NCBI GenBank assembly: GCA_036386515.1
Contig: DASVVO010000010.1
Coordinates: forward strand, 34,336 to 98,335
Direction: 5' to 3'
DNA: 64,000 bases
Source of the DNA: JAIVJZ01 sp036386515
GTDB taxonomy: Bacteria > Acidobacteriota > Blastocatellia > Pyrinomonadales > Pyrinomonadaceae
This document shows positions 27,257 to 36,285 of the stretch, piece by piece (the first letter of the stretch is position 1; each line of letters opens with the position of its first letter). The position numbers and the translations under genes were made by a program. Under the pieces are notes generated by a model. That model searched no databases. It saw only the letters and a list, made by a program, of their open reading frames with translations, and was not told the origin of the DNA.

Positions 27257-27688
27257 ATGACGAAAGCGGAACTGGTCGAGGATGTCGCGCGCGCGGCCGA
27301 ATTGACCAAGAAGGATGCGGAGCGGCTGGTCGAAATCGTCTTCGAGAGCATCATTGAGACGCTCAATCAAGGCGAGAAGATCGAGTTACGCGGCTTCGGC
27401 AGTTTCCGCGTGCGCGAGCGCGGCGCGCGGCGTGGCCGGAATCCGAAGACCGGCGACCCCGTGGACATCCCCGCCAAGCGCGTCCCTTATTTTAAACCCG
27501 GCAAAGAGATGAAAGAGTTGATCAACGAAGAGTCCGCCGGGGGCGGTTCAACTGCCGGCACGGCTGCGGAGACCGCGGGAACGGGCGGCGCGGCGACCAT
27601 CACCGCCAACGCGCCCGGACAAGACGAAGGCAACGGCGGCAATAGCGCGGGCGGCGGCGACAACGGCGGGATGCCTCCCGTCCATTAA
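27257..27688 (+). CDS. HU/IHF-family nucleoid DNA-binding protein with Gly/Ala-rich tail
   Basis: ATG 27257 follows GAAAGG at 7 nt, giving 143 residues; a GTG at 27242 is a poorer alternative. The first ~90 residues are a full HU/IHF fold: MTKAELVEDVARAAELTKKD, ESIIETLNQGEKIELRGFGS and FRVRERGARRGRNPKTGDPV, the beta-arm with the DNA-intercalating proline region, then PAKRVPYFKPGKEMKELIN. A ~55-residue Gly/Ala/Asn/Thr-rich tail is extra to the family. It bends DNA in the nucleoid. The HIT gene starts 33 bp downstream and may be co-transcribed. Confidence 0.92.
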   Translation: MTKAELVEDVARAAELTKKDAERLVEIVFESIIETLNQGEKIELRGFGSFRVRERGARRGRNPKTGDPVDIPAKRVPYFKPGKEMKELINEESAGGGSTAGTAAETAGTGGAATITANAPGQDEGNGGNSAGGGDNGGMPPVH

Positions 27689-27720
27689 ACGAACGGCGGC
27701 GCTCAAGGGGAACTGCGAAC

Positions 27721-28227
27721 GTGGACAGGTTGTGGACGCCCTGGCGCTATCAATACATCACGAATGAAAGCGGCGAGAAAAGCGGCGACGACCACCCCGC
27801 AGCCTCCTGCATCTTCTGCACGCTCCCCCGGCAAGACCCCGCACACGACGAACGCAACTACATTCTCCATCGCGCCCGGCACAATTTCATCGTCCTCAAC
27901 CTCTACCCCTACACCTCCGGCCACCTCTTAATCATCCCCTACGAGCACACGTCCGAACTCGCCTCGGTGGCTAAAGACGCGACCGACGAGTTGATGGATT
28001 TGGCGAAGCGGGCGCAGACCGTCATCGGCGAAGCCTACCGCCCCGACGGGTTCAATCTCGGTATGAACCTCGGGCGCGCGGCCGGTGCGGGCGTCGCCGC
28101 GCACCTCCACCTACACCTCCTGCCGCGCTGGACGGGCGACGCGAATTTCATGTCCACCGTGGGCGAAACGCGCGTCCTCCCCGAAGACCTCCCGGCGACC
28201 TATCAGAAACTTCGCGGAAAGTTTTGA
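27721..28227 (+). CDS. HIT-family nucleotide hydrolase/phosphorylase
   Basis: A 168-residue histidine-triad protein starting with GTG, with AAGGGGA upstream. The N-terminal MDRLWTPWRYQYI and CIFC (residues 30-33) are typical of the bacterial Ap4A-phosphorylase-like HIT branch. The middle shows LNLYPYTSGHLLIIPYEHTS, and the triad HLHLHLLPRW has H128, H130 and H132, the middle histidine being the nucleophile. The likely reaction is hydrolysis or phosphorolysis of dinucleoside polyphosphates or nucleoside phosphoramidates. It converges with the HD phosphohydrolase gene across a repeat. Confidence 0.9.
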   Translation: MDRLWTPWRYQYITNESGEKSGDDHPAASCIFCTLPRQDPAHDERNYILHRARHNFIVLNLYPYTSGHLLIIPYEHTSELASVAKDATDELMDLAKRAQTVIGEAYRPDGFNLGMNLGRAAGAGVAAHLHLHLLPRWTGDANFMSTVGETRVLPEDLPATYQKLRGKF

Positions 28228-28230
28228 ATC

Positions 28231-28332
28231 GGTGACGGGTGATAAGTGACGGGTGACAAGTTAAAACAAAGAACTTGTCTTCAACTTGTCACCCGTCACC
28301 TGTCACCTGTCACTTGTCACCCGCCACTCATC
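28231..28332. repeat. STRR-like inverted repeat, GTGACAGG family
   Basis: Left arm GGTGACGGGTGATAAGTGAC and onward; right arm with repeated TTGTCACCCGTCACCTGTCA words to 28332. The inner junction GACAAGTTAAAAC is shared with other members of this family. It lies between convergent genes and reaches the stop of the gene at 28331. Confidence 0.85.
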
Positions 28333-30211
28333 ACTTCCTCGTGATCGCTTCGTCTTCGACCTCGCCGCCCTTGCTGATGGGAACTTCGGAAGTCTTGTAG
28401 CCGATGCCTCGTTCCTCGGTGTCGAGGTCGGCCGCGGGAAGCTGCGGGAGCGCGCCGGTAACGTTGGGCGGGTTGAAGCCGGGATAGTCGATGCGCGCGT
28501 GATAGATGGCGACGAGCGAGGCGATCATTGATTCCTTGATCGCCGTCAGTTCGCGTAAGGAGAGATCGCATTCGTCGAGCTGGCCGTCGCTGACGATGGC
28601 GTCGAAGATTTTGCTGACGATGCTGCGGATGTTTTCCGGGTCGGGGCGCGCGAGCGAACGCGCCGCCGCCTCGCACGAGTCCGCGAGCATCATGATCGCC
28701 GACTCTTTGAACTGCGGCCGGGGGCCGGGGTAGCGAAACTCCGCCTCGTTCACCTGATCGCCGTGGATGGCCTGCGCCTGCGCTTTGCGGAGAAAGTAGT
28801 GGAGCGTGCGCGTGCCGTGGTGCTGCGGGATGAAGGCGGCGATCTTGGCGGGCAGCCCGATCTCTTTGGCGAGTTTCAACCCGTAGGTGACGTGGCTCGT
28901 GATGATCTTCGCGCTGCTCGAAGGGCGCAGGCGGTCGTGTGGGTTCGTGCCGGTCTGGTTCTCGACGAACATGTCGGGCGCGGCGAGTTTACCAATGTCG
29001 TGGTAGAGCGCGCCGATGCGCGCGAGCAAAGCGTTTGCGCCGATGGAGCGGCAGGCTTCTTCCGTCAGTTGCCCGACGGCGTGTGAGTGCTGGTTTGTGC
29101 CCGGCGCGCGCAGGGCGAGTTGGCCGAGCACGGGGAGGTCTGCGTTCGACAGTTCGAGCAATTTCACGTCCGTCAGGATGCCGAAGGCGGATTCGCCGAC
29201 GGGGAGCGCGCCCGAGGTGAAGATCGTCGTGAACAGGCCGCCGAGCAGGCCGCAGCCGACGGCCATGAGGATCGTGCCGAGCGTCAGCGGCTCCTGCGCC
29301 GCGAGGATGACGGCGAGCGCGGCGGCGGAGTTGACGGCGGCAACGAACAGACCGGCGAGCGTGACCGACTGGCGTTCGCTGTAACGGCCGATACCGTAGA
29401 CCGCCGCCGACGAAGAGACCATCGCGTAGCAGGCTATCAACATGCCGTTCGGCGAAACGAGTCCGGCGAAAAGCGCGGTGATGATTCCGGCGGTGAGCGC
29501 GAGTTGCACGTCCATCAGGAGCGCGACGAGGAGCGTGGCGACGGCGAAGGGAATCGCGAGACTCCACAGGGAGGCGTCGTTCCACGGGGCGACGACGGAT
29601 TGCGCCGCGATAGTCTCGGCCAGAATTACGCCCACCCGCAGCAAAATCGTTTGAATCAAAATGGCCGAGGAGATGAGCGTGAACGCGCGCCCCTTCGAGA
29701 GCGTGAGCGTCGCGGTGAGGCTGCGGTGTTCGATGAATTTCCACGCGCCGAAATAGAGCGCGGCGACGAGCAGCAGGATGCCGATGAAGTGCTGCGGACG
29801 CCGCCCGGAGTCGCCGTATTTGCTGATGGCGTCGAATTGCGCGAGCATTTTCGGCGTCACCGTATCGCCTGAACGGGCGACGACCTGGTTGCGCTTGAGC
29901 GAGACGAGCGCGGGCGGCGCGTTCGGCAGGACGGCGCGCGCGGCCTGCGTCGCGCGTTCGTCAACGGCGGTAATATCGGCCGGGGAGACGACGCTGGCGC
30001 GCACCACGTCGCCCTCGCTGTAAACCTGCGCGCGCAACTGCGTGTGGATTTGCGCGAGCAGCAGCGCGGTGACGAGCGAGAGAATGGTGAAGCAGATGAC
30101 GAACAGGGTCGTCGGGCGAAACCAGTCGCGCAGGCGCACGAGCCGGTGCAGGGCGGCGCGGCGTGCTTCCGTGAAGCGGTTGGTGAACTTGGGGCGGCGG
30201 CGACTACTCAT
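28331..30211 (-). CDS. 7TM-HD phosphohydrolase, PgpH-like (c-di-AMP phosphodiesterase family)
   Basis: A 626-residue membrane protein. After a basic N terminus and one helix (TTLFVICFTILSLVTALLLA) comes an extracytoplasmic region (~60-150). A block of seven helices follows (~155-370; e.g. AIPFAVATLLVALLMDVQLA and LGTILMAVGCGLLGGLFTTI), then a cytoplasmic HD domain with GTNQHSHAVGQLTEEA, GALYHDIGKLAAPDMF (metal-binding HD) and FIPQHHGT. This is the order of PgpH-type proteins, which hydrolyse cyclic di-AMP in Firmicutes; substrate here is inferred. hflX lies directly upstream on the same strand with 12 bp between. Confidence 0.9.
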   Translation of the reverse strand: MSSRRRPKFTNRFTEARRAALHRLVRLRDWFRPTTLFVICFTILSLVTALLLAQIHTQLRAQVYSEGDVVRASVVSPADITAVDERATQAARAVLPNAPPALVSLKRNQVVARSGDTVTPKMLAQFDAISKYGDSGRRPQHFIGILLLVAALYFGAWKFIEHRSLTATLTLSKGRAFTLISSAILIQTILLRVGVILAETIAAQSVVAPWNDASLWSLAIPFAVATLLVALLMDVQLALTAGIITALFAGLVSPNGMLIACYAMVSSSAAVYGIGRYSERQSVTLAGLFVAAVNSAAALAVILAAQEPLTLGTILMAVGCGLLGGLFTTIFTSGALPVGESAFGILTDVKLLELSNADLPVLGQLALRAPGTNQHSHAVGQLTEEACRSIGANALLARIGALYHDIGKLAAPDMFVENQTGTNPHDRLRPSSSAKIITSHVTYGLKLAKEIGLPAKIAAFIPQHHGTRTLHYFLRKAQAQAIHGDQVNEAEFRYPGPRPQFKESAIMMLADSCEAAARSLARPDPENIRSIVSKIFDAIVSDGQLDECDLSLRELTAIKESMIASLVAIYHARIDYPGFNPPNVTGALPQLPAADLDTEERGIGYKTSEVPISKGGEVEDEAITRK

Positions 30212-30223
30212 CTTCTTACAACT

Positions 30224-31981
30224 TTATTTTGAATGATTCGCGGCGCGTTGTGCCGCGCGCGGCGTGCGCTGCTTGCGCGCGGGCGAGCCGGAGGCGTGAT
30301 CCTCGCTCGTGAGATCGCGCGCGAGGATCGCACCGGCCAGTTCGAGCATCGGGCGCACGGAGGAGGCATCGGTAGCCGAGACGGCGATGCACTGGCGCGC
30401 GCCCGCGCCGCACGCCTGTCGCAGGATCGAGTCGAGCGTTTCGGCGTCAACGAGGTCGGCCTTGTTGAAGACGACGAGACGCGGGATGTCGCCGAAGTCG
30501 AGACCGGCCAGAATTTTGTCCACCGATTCGACGTGCTGTTCCCAACGCGGATTCGAGGCGTCGATGAGATGAATGAGCAGATCGCTGTCCGCGATCTCTT
30601 CGAGCGTGGCGCGGAAGGCGGCGATCAGATCGGGCGGCAGGTCGCGGATGAAACCGACCGTGTCGTTGAGGATCACCTCCTGCTCGTAGGGCAGGCGGAG
30701 ACGGCGCGAGGTCGGGTCGAGCGTGGCGAACATGCGCTGCTCGGCGTGGACGCTTGAGGCCGTGAGCGTGTTGAGCAGGGTGGATTTCCCGGCGTTGGTG
30801 TAGCCGACGATCGAGATGATCGGCAGTTCGCGGCGCGTGCGCTCCTTGCGCCGTTCCTGCCGACGCCCGCGCAAAGTGTCGATCTCCTTGTCGAGACGGT
30901 TGATGCGGTCGCGCACGCGGCGGCGGTCGGTTTCCAGTTTCGTCTCGCCGGGGCCGCGCCCGCCGATGCCGCCCGCGAGCCGCGAGAAGGCCGAGTCTTG
31001 CCCGGTGATGAGACGCGGCAAGAGGTATTTCAACTGCGCGAGTTCCACCTGAATCTTGCCTTCGCGCGATTCGGCGCGTTGGGCGAAGATGTCGAGGATG
31101 AGTTGGGCGCGGTCGATGACTTTGAGGTCGGTGGCTTCGGAGAGCGAACGAACCTGCGCGGGCGAGAGTTCGCGGTCGAAGATGATCAAGTCCGCGCCGA
31201 GGCGCAGGGCGCGCACGAGCAGTTCGTCGATTTTACCGCGACCGAGCACGGTGCGCGGGTCGATGCTCGCGCGCCGCTGGATGATGTGGTCGAGCACCAT
31301 CAGATTGGCGGAGGCGGCGAGTTCGCGCAGTTCGGCCATGGACTCGTCGGCATCGGAACTCGAACCCGTGGCGACGCCGACGAGGATGGCGCGGTCGCGG
31401 CCTTCGGCGCGGCGCGTGGTGCGTCGGTTGCGCGCCATCTCGTCTTCGAGCGAGTTGATGAGAGCGAGAAAGTCCACGTCGAGTTGGGAGGGAATCTGCG
31501 GTTCGAGCAAGACGTAGGGGTCTGCGTCGTCGCCGTCTTCCAGATGCTCGGCCGTGGTGGGCAAGAGGTGCGCCGCGCGCACGAGGCCGGGCAGCCCCGT
31601 GCGCTCCTCGACGTTGACGACGGCCATCAGGTCGAGCCGGAGCAAGGCGAGGTCGGTCAGGTCGTCCTGGGTCAATTCTTCGCCGCGCAGGTGCGTGTGG
31701 ACGCAGCGCAGGCCGCGAAAGCGGTCGGCGGCGACGCGCGTACGGCGCAGGTCGGGCAGTTCGATGCGCTTGGCGTCGCCGACGATAACCGACTCGATGT
31801 AGCCCTTGCGATCAATGAGCGCGCCGATCTGTCGCCCCGTCTCGTGCGAGAGTTCGGAGAGTTGGCGGGCGAATTCCGGCGTCACGATCTGCTGCGGCGA
31901 GATGCGCCGCGAATAGAGCTTTTCGATGCGACGGAGTTGATTGGGCTTCAGCCCTTGCGTGTTGCCGTGTACGTTGCTGAT
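30224..31981 (-). CDS. hflX: Ribosome-associated GTPase HflX
   Basis: HflX binds 50S/70S ribosomes and splits stalled or heat-damaged ribosomes with GTP. The N-terminal HflX domain carries GNTQGLKPNQLRRIEKLY; the glycine-rich linker segment is GGIGGRGPGETKLETDRRRV. The G domain has GYTNAGKSTLLN (G1), DTVGFIRDLP (G3) and NKAD (G4). There is a Lys/Arg-rich tail. The start is uncertain: a perfect AAGGAGG (31991-31997) stands 9 nt before an ATC codon at 31981 and no ATG, GTG or TTG lies suitably near; a TTG at 32038 is in frame but has no ribosome-binding site and includes the SD within the coding region. I place the start at the ATC (585 residues). Confidence 0.9.
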   Translation of the reverse strand: MSNVHGNTQGLKPNQLRRIEKLYSRRISPQQIVTPEFARQLSELSHETGRQIGALIDRKGYIESVIVGDAKRIELPDLRRTRVAADRFRGLRCVHTHLRGEELTQDDLTDLALLRLDLMAVVNVEERTGLPGLVRAAHLLPTTAEHLEDGDDADPYVLLEPQIPSQLDVDFLALINSLEDEMARNRRTTRRAEGRDRAILVGVATGSSSDADESMAELRELAASANLMVLDHIIQRRASIDPRTVLGRGKIDELLVRALRLGADLIIFDRELSPAQVRSLSEATDLKVIDRAQLILDIFAQRAESREGKIQVELAQLKYLLPRLITGQDSAFSRLAGGIGGRGPGETKLETDRRRVRDRINRLDKEIDTLRGRRQERRKERTRRELPIISIVGYTNAGKSTLLNTLTASSVHAEQRMFATLDPTSRRLRLPYEQEVILNDTVGFIRDLPPDLIAAFRATLEEIADSDLLIHLIDASNPRWEQHVESVDKILAGLDFGDIPRLVVFNKADLVDAETLDSILRQACGAGARQCIAVSATDASSVRPMLELAGAILARDLTSEDHASGSPARKQRTPRAAQRAANHSK

Positions 31982-32263
31982 GTGGTCTACCCTCCTTGCC
32001 CGGGCATCCGCGCACGCGCAGGTTCCCCCGTGCGACAAGCGGCGGCGCGCACGCGCGTGGTGCGCGGCGTGTGTGGCTTGAAGTTACAGTGAGAGGGATG
32101 CGAGCGGTATGAGTCGGACGCCGTGAGAAGCCTGGTGATGTTGACTTGCGAAAACACTTCGCTGGTCATTTTAAGTCGCGCGCGCTCTAGCCTTCGCTCG
32201 TGCGAACCTGAACCACGCGCGCTCTTTCGGTGACTCGCTAAATCAAAAAGTCGTCAGGCGCGA

Positions 32264-32290
32264 ATTATAACATAGCCGTCGCGCTTGCAA
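32264..32290 (-). promoter_or_regulatory. Candidate hflX promoter
   Basis: On the minus strand TTGCAA (32290-32285) and TATAAT (32269-32264) are separated by 15 nt. The perfect -10 is notable in this GC-rich DNA; the spacer is short. Confidence 0.5.
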
Positions 32291-32389
32291 GCAGCGGCAC
32301 GAACGCGAGCGCGAACGCACGCCGCGCGGAAATTATGCTGCGTGGACACAATTCGTGCGCGGGGCGTATGATTCATTGAAATCAGCACT

Positions 32390-32464
32390 CAGCGATCAGC
32401 CGTCAGCCGTCAGCCGTCAGCGCGATGGTCTTTGTCTGAAAGCCGATTGCCGACGACTGACGGC
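32390..32464. repeat. STRR-like repeat, CAGCCGT variant
   Basis: Tandem GATCAGCCGTCAGCCGTCAG words are followed by a shorter inverted arm CCGACGACTGACGGCGG. It is related to the GTCAGTT family and lies before the propeller gene. Confidence 0.7.
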
Positions 32465-32482
32465 GGTAGATGGAGAAACAAG

Positions 32483-33517
32483 ATGGGCGAGCGAAGTGTG
32501 ATTAAGCGGATTGACCCGGCGGCGGCGATTCCGGGCGGCGAGGTCGTGATCGAGTGTGAGGATTACGATACGAGCAACCTGAGGGCGTGTCGTGCGTTGT
32601 TCGACGGCGAGCGCAGTTGGCTGGTCGGCGCGACGCCGCGCCGCGTGCTGGCGATTGCGCCGGAGTCGAGTTGGGGCGGCGAGGTCGAGGTGAGATTGCA
32701 GGGCGGCGACGACGAGGGGCAGAGCGCGCCCGCGCGCCTCAGCGTGGGGAGAAAACTCGCGGACGATCTGCACCTGGTCGCCAGTCCCGCCTTCGATCCC
32801 GACGACGGCTCGCTCTACGTCACGCGTTCCGGCGCGCGCGGGCAGAAAGAGCCGGTGTCGCTTTTCCGCATCGACGTGAACGGCGTCATTCACGATGTGA
32901 CGGGCGACATCACGAACCCGACCGGCCTCGCCTTCGACCCGTCCGGGCAGTTGTTCGTCTCCAGCCGCCACGACGAGATCGTCTATCGCCTCACGCAGTT
33001 CAACGAGGCCGTGCCCTTCGCGCGCAACCTCGGCGTTGCCACCGGCCTCGCCTTCGACCGCGCGGGACGCCTCTACGTCGGCGACCGCACCGGCACGATC
33101 TATCGCGTCAATCCCATCGGCGAGGTGCAGCCGTGGGCGCAACTCGAACCTTCCGTGGCGGCCTATCATCTCGCCTTCGGGGCGGACGATGCGCTCTACG
33201 TGACGGGGCCGACCGTGTCGAGCTACGACGCCGTGATGCGCGTTGACCAGAACGGCAAGCCCGAAGTCTTCTTCCGCGGTTTGGGGCGACCCGGCGGAAT
33301 GGCCTTCGATTCGGAGGGCTTCCTCTACGTAGCCGCCTCGTATCGCGCGCGGCGCGGCATCATCCGCATCTCGCCCGACGCGATGGATGCGCGCCTCGTC
33401 GTCGCCGGGATGAACGTCATCGGCCTGGCTTTCAGCGCGCAGGGCGACCTGATCGTCGCCACCAACGAAGCGGTCTACAGCCTCCCCCTCGGCGTTCAGG
33501 GGACGCTGCTGAAATAA
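32483..33517 (+). CDS. IPT/TIG-like domain plus NHL/SMP-30-type beta-propeller
   Basis: The ATG 32483 follows GGAGAAA, giving 344 residues; no signal peptide is seen. An N-terminal ~85-residue Ig-like (IPT/TIG-type) domain (IDPAAAIPGGEVVIECEDYD) is followed by a six-bladed propeller with repeats such as NPTGLAFDPSGQLFVSSRHD, ATGLAFDRAGRLYVGDRTGT, YHLAFGADDALYVTGPTVSS and PGGMAFDSEGFLYVAASYRA. Repeats of this kind occur in gluconolactonase/SMP-30 and NHL proteins. The catalytic metal residues of SMP-30 are not obvious. Function unknown; possibly ligand binding. Confidence 0.8.
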   Translation: MGERSVIKRIDPAAAIPGGEVVIECEDYDTSNLRACRALFDGERSWLVGATPRRVLAIAPESSWGGEVEVRLQGGDDEGQSAPARLSVGRKLADDLHLVASPAFDPDDGSLYVTRSGARGQKEPVSLFRIDVNGVIHDVTGDITNPTGLAFDPSGQLFVSSRHDEIVYRLTQFNEAVPFARNLGVATGLAFDRAGRLYVGDRTGTIYRVNPIGEVQPWAQLEPSVAAYHLAFGADDALYVTGPTVSSYDAVMRVDQNGKPEVFFRGLGRPGGMAFDSEGFLYVAASYRARRGIIRISPDAMDARLVVAGMNVIGLAFSAQGDLIVATNEAVYSLPLGVQGTLLK

Positions 33518-33576
33518 GCGACGGGGCGGCGGACGAAGGGTGATTGACCGGGTAAAAGGAATGTTTTTGGCAACCT

Positions 33577-33606
33577 TCATCCCTCATCTCTCATCCCTCA
33601 TCCCTG
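33577..33606. repeat. Half STRR element, TCATCCC words
   Basis: TTCATCCCTCATCTCTCATCCCTCATCC lies downstream of the propeller gene without a clear matching left arm, suggesting a degraded GGGATGA-family copy. Confidence 0.6.
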
Positions 33607-33685
33607 CTTTTTGACACCCCTGCGAGCGCATGTTAGTGTGGCGGTTCGTGGCCTGATAGGACGTTAAATGCGGGTGAGTTGAGTT

Positions 33686-34375
33686 ATGGACAACGCTGTC
33701 ATCGGACAATTTATTCTCTACATGGTGGCACTCATCTTTTCGCTGTCCGTCCACGAGGCGATGCACGCCTGGATGTCGAACCGCTTCGGCGACGACCTGG
33801 CCTATCAACAGGGACGCGTCTCACTCAGTCCCGTCACGCACGTTGACCCCGTCGGCACGTTGCTGTTTCCGGCCATCGCGTTTTTCACGGGCGCGCCGTT
33901 GCTCGGATGGGCGCGCCCGACTCCCGTCAATCCTTTGCGCTGGCGCGAAAAGCGCAAGGCGAACTTTTGGGTGTCGCTGGCGGGGATTCTGGGCAACCTC
34001 GCCATCGCCGTCGTCGTCGGCTTCATCATCCGCGGCCTGTATCATGCGGGACAGATCATGCCGCATCCTTTCGCCTACTCGATCATCCCGGTCGATTCCA
34101 ACTCTTCGGCCATGGAAGCCGTGACCGCGCTCCTGAGAATCTTCTTCATGACCAACGTGGGGCTGGCCGTCTTCAACCTGTTCCCGATTCCTCCGCTCGA
34201 CGGAAGCAAAGTGCTCGCCAGTATCCTGCCCGAAAGTTTCGGTTCGGCCATCGAATCCATCGAACAGTACGGCTTCATTCTCCTGATCGTCGCGCTCATC
34301 ACGGGCGTGTTCGGCGCGGTGTTCAGCATCGTGATGCCGCTGGCGTGGAACATCCTGTTCATCGGAGTTGCCTGA
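33686..34375 (+). CDS. Site-2-protease-type membrane metallopeptidase, M50 family
   Basis: A 229-residue membrane protein with the zinc motif H23-E24-AM-H27 in the first helix (ALIFSLSVHEAMHAWM) and the third ligand D172 in NLFPIPPLDGSKV. Four to five helices are predicted. It has no PDZ domain, so it belongs to the short M50B/rhomboid-unlike branch that cuts membrane-spanning substrates. This gene precedes trpS and scpAB in many genomes, and the next gene's ribosome-binding site overlaps its stop (TGAGGAAG), so it is the first gene of the M50-trpS-scpA-scpB operon. Confidence 0.92.
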   Translation: MDNAVIGQFILYMVALIFSLSVHEAMHAWMSNRFGDDLAYQQGRVSLSPVTHVDPVGTLLFPAIAFFTGAPLLGWARPTPVNPLRWREKRKANFWVSLAGILGNLAIAVVVGFIIRGLYHAGQIMPHPFAYSIIPVDSNSSAMEAVTALLRIFFMTNVGLAVFNLFPIPPLDGSKVLASILPESFGSAIESIEQYGFILLIVALITGVFGAVFSIVMPLAWNILFIGVA

Positions 34376-34382
34376 GGAAGAT

Positions 34383-35378
34383 ATGAAACGAATCTTCAGC
34401 GGCGCACAGCCGACCGGCAACGTCCACCTCGGCAACTACCTCGGCGCGCTGCGCAACTGGGTCGAACTCCAGCACGAGTACGAAAGTCTCTTCTGCATCG
34501 TCAACCTCCACGCCATCACGCTGCCGCAAGACCCGTCGCTGCTCGCGCAGAAAACGCGCAACCTCGCGCGCATCTATCTCGCCGCGGGCGTCGATCCGAA
34601 AGTCTCTCTCATCTTCATCCAGTCGGACGTGCCCGCGCACGCGGAATTGGCGTGGATGCTCAACTGTGTCACGCGCATCAGCGAACTCGAACGCATGACG
34701 CAGTTCAAAGACAAGGCGAGCAAGCAGCGCGAATCGGTCGGCGCGGGACTCTTGAATTACCCGGTGCTGATGGCCGCCGACATCCTGCTCTACCAGGCAG
34801 ACCTCGTGCCCGTCGGCCACGACCAGAAGCAGCACCTCGAACTCACGCGCGACCTCGCCATCCGTTTCAACCGCGACTACGGCGAGACCTTTCGTGTGCC
34901 CGCTCCCTTCATCCCGAAGGTCGGCGCGAAGATCATGTCTCTGAGCGACGCGACGAAGAAGATGTCGAAGTCGGACGCGAACGAAGCCGGCAGCATCACG
35001 CTGCTCGACGATGCCGACACCGTGCGCCGCAAGTTCAAACGCGCCGTCACCGATTCGGGCACGGAGATCGGCTTCGACGAATCGCGTCCCGCGATCACGA
35101 ACCTCTTGACGATCTATCAAATTCTGACCGGCAAACAGCCCGCCGAGGTCGAAGCGAATTTCGCGGGCAAGGGCTACGCGGCCTTGAAAGCGGAACTGGC
35201 CGACGTGACGATCGAATTCTTGCGCCCGCTGCAAGAGCGCATTCACGGCTACGACGACGCGCAGCTCGACCGGCTGCTCGAAGCAGGCCGCGAGCGGGCG
35301 CAGGAGATGGCTCGCGCCACGCTGGACAACGTGAAGGCGCGGCTCGGACTCGTCGGCGCGCGGGCGCGAGGTATGTGA
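34383..35378 (+). CDS. trpS: Tryptophan--tRNA ligase
   Basis: Class I aminoacyl-tRNA synthetase charging tRNA-Trp. The start ATG 34383 is fixed by GAGGAAG at 34374-34380, which overlaps the upstream stop. The 331-residue length is standard. The HIGH-like motif is GNVHLGNYLGA (HLGN at 15-18) and the KMSKS motif is exact at 193-197. The tryptophan pocket segment PVGHDQKQHLELTRDLA is present. scpA starts one base after its stop, so translation is probably coupled. Confidence 0.97.
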   Translation: MKRIFSGAQPTGNVHLGNYLGALRNWVELQHEYESLFCIVNLHAITLPQDPSLLAQKTRNLARIYLAAGVDPKVSLIFIQSDVPAHAELAWMLNCVTRISELERMTQFKDKASKQRESVGAGLLNYPVLMAADILLYQADLVPVGHDQKQHLELTRDLAIRFNRDYGETFRVPAPFIPKVGAKIMSLSDATKKMSKSDANEAGSITLLDDADTVRRKFKRAVTDSGTEIGFDESRPAITNLLTIYQILTGKQPAEVEANFAGKGYAALKAELADVTIEFLRPLQERIHGYDDAQLDRLLEAGRERAQEMARATLDNVKARLGLVGARARGM

Positions 35379-35379
35379 G

Positions 35380-36270
35380 ATGGCAGAGAATGAGTTGAAA
35401 GATCAAACCGCCGCAACCGCCGCAACCGCCGACGCAGAGGCGACGGAGATTGCCGCCGCCACCACGGCGGGTGATGCACGGGCGGCCGACCCGTCCGAGA
35501 GTGCGCCGTCGTTGAACGTGGCGGGTGCGCGGCCGGAGATCGTGTCGGAGGGTGGCGAGGGCGGCGAGGAGTTGAAGTTGTACCTCGGCGAGTTTGCCGG
35601 GCCGCTCGACCTATTGCTCTACCTGATCCGGCAGGAGCAGGTGGACATCTACGACATCCCCATCGCGCGCATCACGGACGAGTATTTGCGCTACCTGCGG
35701 CTGATGCAGGACATGGACATCGCCGTCGCGAGCGAGTTTCTGATGATGGCGGCGCAACTCATCGAGATCAAGTCGAAGATGCTCTTGCCGGCCGACCCGG
35801 TGGCCGATGCGGCGCAGGCGGAGAGCGATGACCCGCGCAATGAACTCATCAAGCAACTGCTCGAACATCAAAAGTTCAAGGCCGCCGCGCAGATGCTCTG
35901 GTCGCGTTCGACGGTCGAGCAGGCGGTTTACGTCCGCGCGCCGATCGAGACCGACAAGGCGAACCCGGAAGTGTCGGCGGGCGTCTTCGATCTGCTCAAA
36001 GTGTTTCAGGAAATCCTCGCGCGCAAGAAGCAGGAAGTCCTGATGGAGATCGAGCGCGACGAGATCACTATGACCGAGATGCTCGAACGCCTCCGCAACA
36101 TGATCCTCTCGGCGGGCGAACTCAACCTGCGCCACTTCTTCGAGCGCGCCGGGACGCGCCGCGAACTCGTTCTCGCCTTTCTCTCGGTGCTGGAAATTGT
36201 CCGCGCCTCCGAGATCGTGCTCGTGCAGGAGAAAACTTTCGGCGACATCGTCGCACGCGTCAACAGCTAA
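35380..36270 (+). CDS. scpA: Segregation and condensation protein A
   Basis: The kleisin subunit of the SMC-ScpAB condensin; its N terminus binds the SMC neck, its C-terminal winged helix binds the SMC head, and its middle binds ScpB. The 296-residue protein has a ~60-residue Ala/Thr/Glu-rich N-terminal extension, then the conserved core LYLGEFAGPLDLLLYLIRQE, VDIYDIPIARITDEYL and MDIAVASEFLMMAAQLIEIK. Its C-terminal winged helix ends LSVLEIVRASEIVLVQEKTF. Start at ATG 35380, next to the trpS stop. It is followed 15 bp later by scpB. Confidence 0.95.
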   Translation: MAENELKDQTAATAATADAEATEIAAATTAGDARAADPSESAPSLNVAGARPEIVSEGGEGGEELKLYLGEFAGPLDLLLYLIRQEQVDIYDIPIARITDEYLRYLRLMQDMDIAVASEFLMMAAQLIEIKSKMLLPADPVADAAQAESDDPRNELIKQLLEHQKFKAAAQMLWSRSTVEQAVYVRAPIETDKANPEVSAGVFDLLKVFQEILARKKQEVLMEIERDEITMTEMLERLRNMILSAGELNLRHFFERAGTRRELVLAFLSVLEIVRASEIVLVQEKTFGDIVARVNS

Positions 36271-36285
36271 TAAAGATGGTATGCA

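Larger units (their letters stand above)
31982..32482. other. Divergent intergenic region with hflX leader
   Basis: It contains the hflX Shine-Dalgarno, a ~280-nt leader, the minus-strand promoter at 32264-32290 and a repeat at 32390-32464. No gene recognised. Confidence 0.5.

Noticed and set aside
30998..32092. Plus-strand frame opposite hflX
   Set aside because: hflX has all G motifs; the plus frame shows no conserved features.
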